Source: Acidobacteriota bacterium (lineage in GTDB: Bacteria > Acidobacteriota > Blastocatellia > Pyrinomonadales > Pyrinomonadaceae). Taken from it: a stretch of DNA of 5,864 bases. The stretch lies in NCBI GenBank assembly GCA_024640445.1, contig JAHEEZ010000223.1, positions 1-5,864 on the forward strand, written 5' to 3'. Below, piece by piece: positions 5,659 to 5,864 of the stretch. The notes beneath the pieces were generated by a model. That model ran no database searches. It saw only the letters and a list, made by a program, of their open reading frames with translations, and was not told the origin of the DNA. The translations under genes were made by a program, and so were the position numbers. Positions within the stretch are counted from its first letter, which is position 1; each line of letters begins with the position of its first letter.

Positions 5659-5681
5659 AGAGCCGCGCTCCGCGCTGCTCT
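5659..5681. repeat. GC-rich imperfect inverted repeat in the nth/cobO gap
   Basis: AGAGC (5659-5663) pairs with GCTCT (5677-5681), and CGCG (5664-5667) with CGCG (5671-5674) around CTC, with a two-base bulge. It lies between the ends of two convergent genes, where terminators are expected. Neither strand has a clear T-tract after it (on the plus strand a GTGGTTTT lies more than 15 nt away), so a terminator role is only possible. Confidence 0.35.
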
Positions 5682-5758
5682 GAACGATATTAATTGTGTG
5701 GTTTTGCGGTTGGAGAGAATGATCGAGGAACCCTCGGGGCAGATCCTTCACTTAGTAC

Positions 5759-5864
5759 TCAAAACTCGATGCCCTGTTGAGCGTAGATGCCAGCGTGGAA
5801 TGGGTGTTTGATCTCTTTCATCTCTGTGACCAGGTCGGCCGCTTCGACAAGCGCCGCAGGCGCG
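5759..5864 (-). CDS. cobO: Corrinoid adenosyltransferase (CobO/BtuR type), C-terminal fragment
   Basis: Reading leftward from the window edge, one frame gives 34 residues and a TGA stop (5761-5759). They include ADLVTEMKEIKHPF followed by HAGIYAQQGIEF. This closely follows the conserved C-terminus of ATP:cob(I)alamin (cob(I)yrinic acid a,c-diamide) adenosyltransferases of the CobA/CobO/BtuR family, where E. coli BtuR has a VKHAFDAGVKAQ-type ending. The enzyme attaches the 5'-deoxyadenosyl group to cobalt in adenosylcobalamin synthesis or salvage. The ATP-binding P-loop and the rest lie beyond the window. The gene converges with nth. The identification rests on the C-terminal signature only but is fairly specific. 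Confidence 0.85.
   Translation of the reverse strand, partial: APAALVEAADLVTEMKEIKHPFHAGIYAQQGIEF

Noticed and set aside
5724..5736. CGAGG/CCTCG hairpin as a cobO terminator
   Set aside because: Five-base stem with a three-base loop and no T-tract on the minus strand after it. Too weak to call.
5602..5811. 69-codon plus-strand open frame in the nth/cobO gap
   Set aside because: Starts inside the palindromic repeat and overlaps the cobO C-terminus in antisense. Composition looks random and there is no ribosome binding site.

Overview
The window reads as a compact piece of bacterial chromosome with intermediate G+C and short intergenic gaps. The gene set is short-form psd, pssA, an O-antigen ligase/polymerase with a TPR partner, nth and cobO. 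Heptanucleotide repeats and small palindromic repeats sit in the intergenic DNA. This would fit an Acidobacteriota-type organism (Blastocatellia/Pyrinomonadales come to mind), but the assignment is an impression from gene style and repeat type, not something the sequence proves. Nothing here marks a phage, plasmid or defence island.

Layout, left to right. Positions 1-222 are non-coding and repeat-rich: two modules, each made of a palindromic element (the first cut by the window edge) followed by a different 7-bp tandem array. A 69-residue three-helix membrane protein of TM2-like type follows (223-432, +) with a perfect Shine-Dalgarno and a strong intrinsic terminator (458-494). Then comes a phosphatidylethanolamine pair, psd (595-1200, +) and pssA (1226-2092, +). 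PssA makes phosphatidylserine from CDP-diacylglycerol and serine, and Psd decarboxylates it to phosphatidylethanolamine. The psd leader carries a 10-bp inverted repeat that includes complementary GGAGG and CCTCC.

A two-gene envelope-glycan operon runs leftward and converges on pssA. It consists of a membrane-anchored TPR protein with a C-terminal carbohydrate-binding-like beta domain (3494-4798, -) and, 4 nt downstream, an O-antigen ligase/polymerase family protein (2089-3489, -). Its last codon shares the palindrome CTAG with the pssA stop, so the two convergent stop codons interlock. A 145-bp divergent promoter region separates it from nth (endonuclease III, 4944-5582, +).

The right end (5583-5758) is a convergent gap with another copy, in opposite orientation, of the palindrome seen at 103-127. 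The window ends inside the C-terminus of a corrinoid adenosyltransferase (cobO/btuR) on the minus strand, stop at 5759-5761. Most genes here lack a recognisable Shine-Dalgarno.
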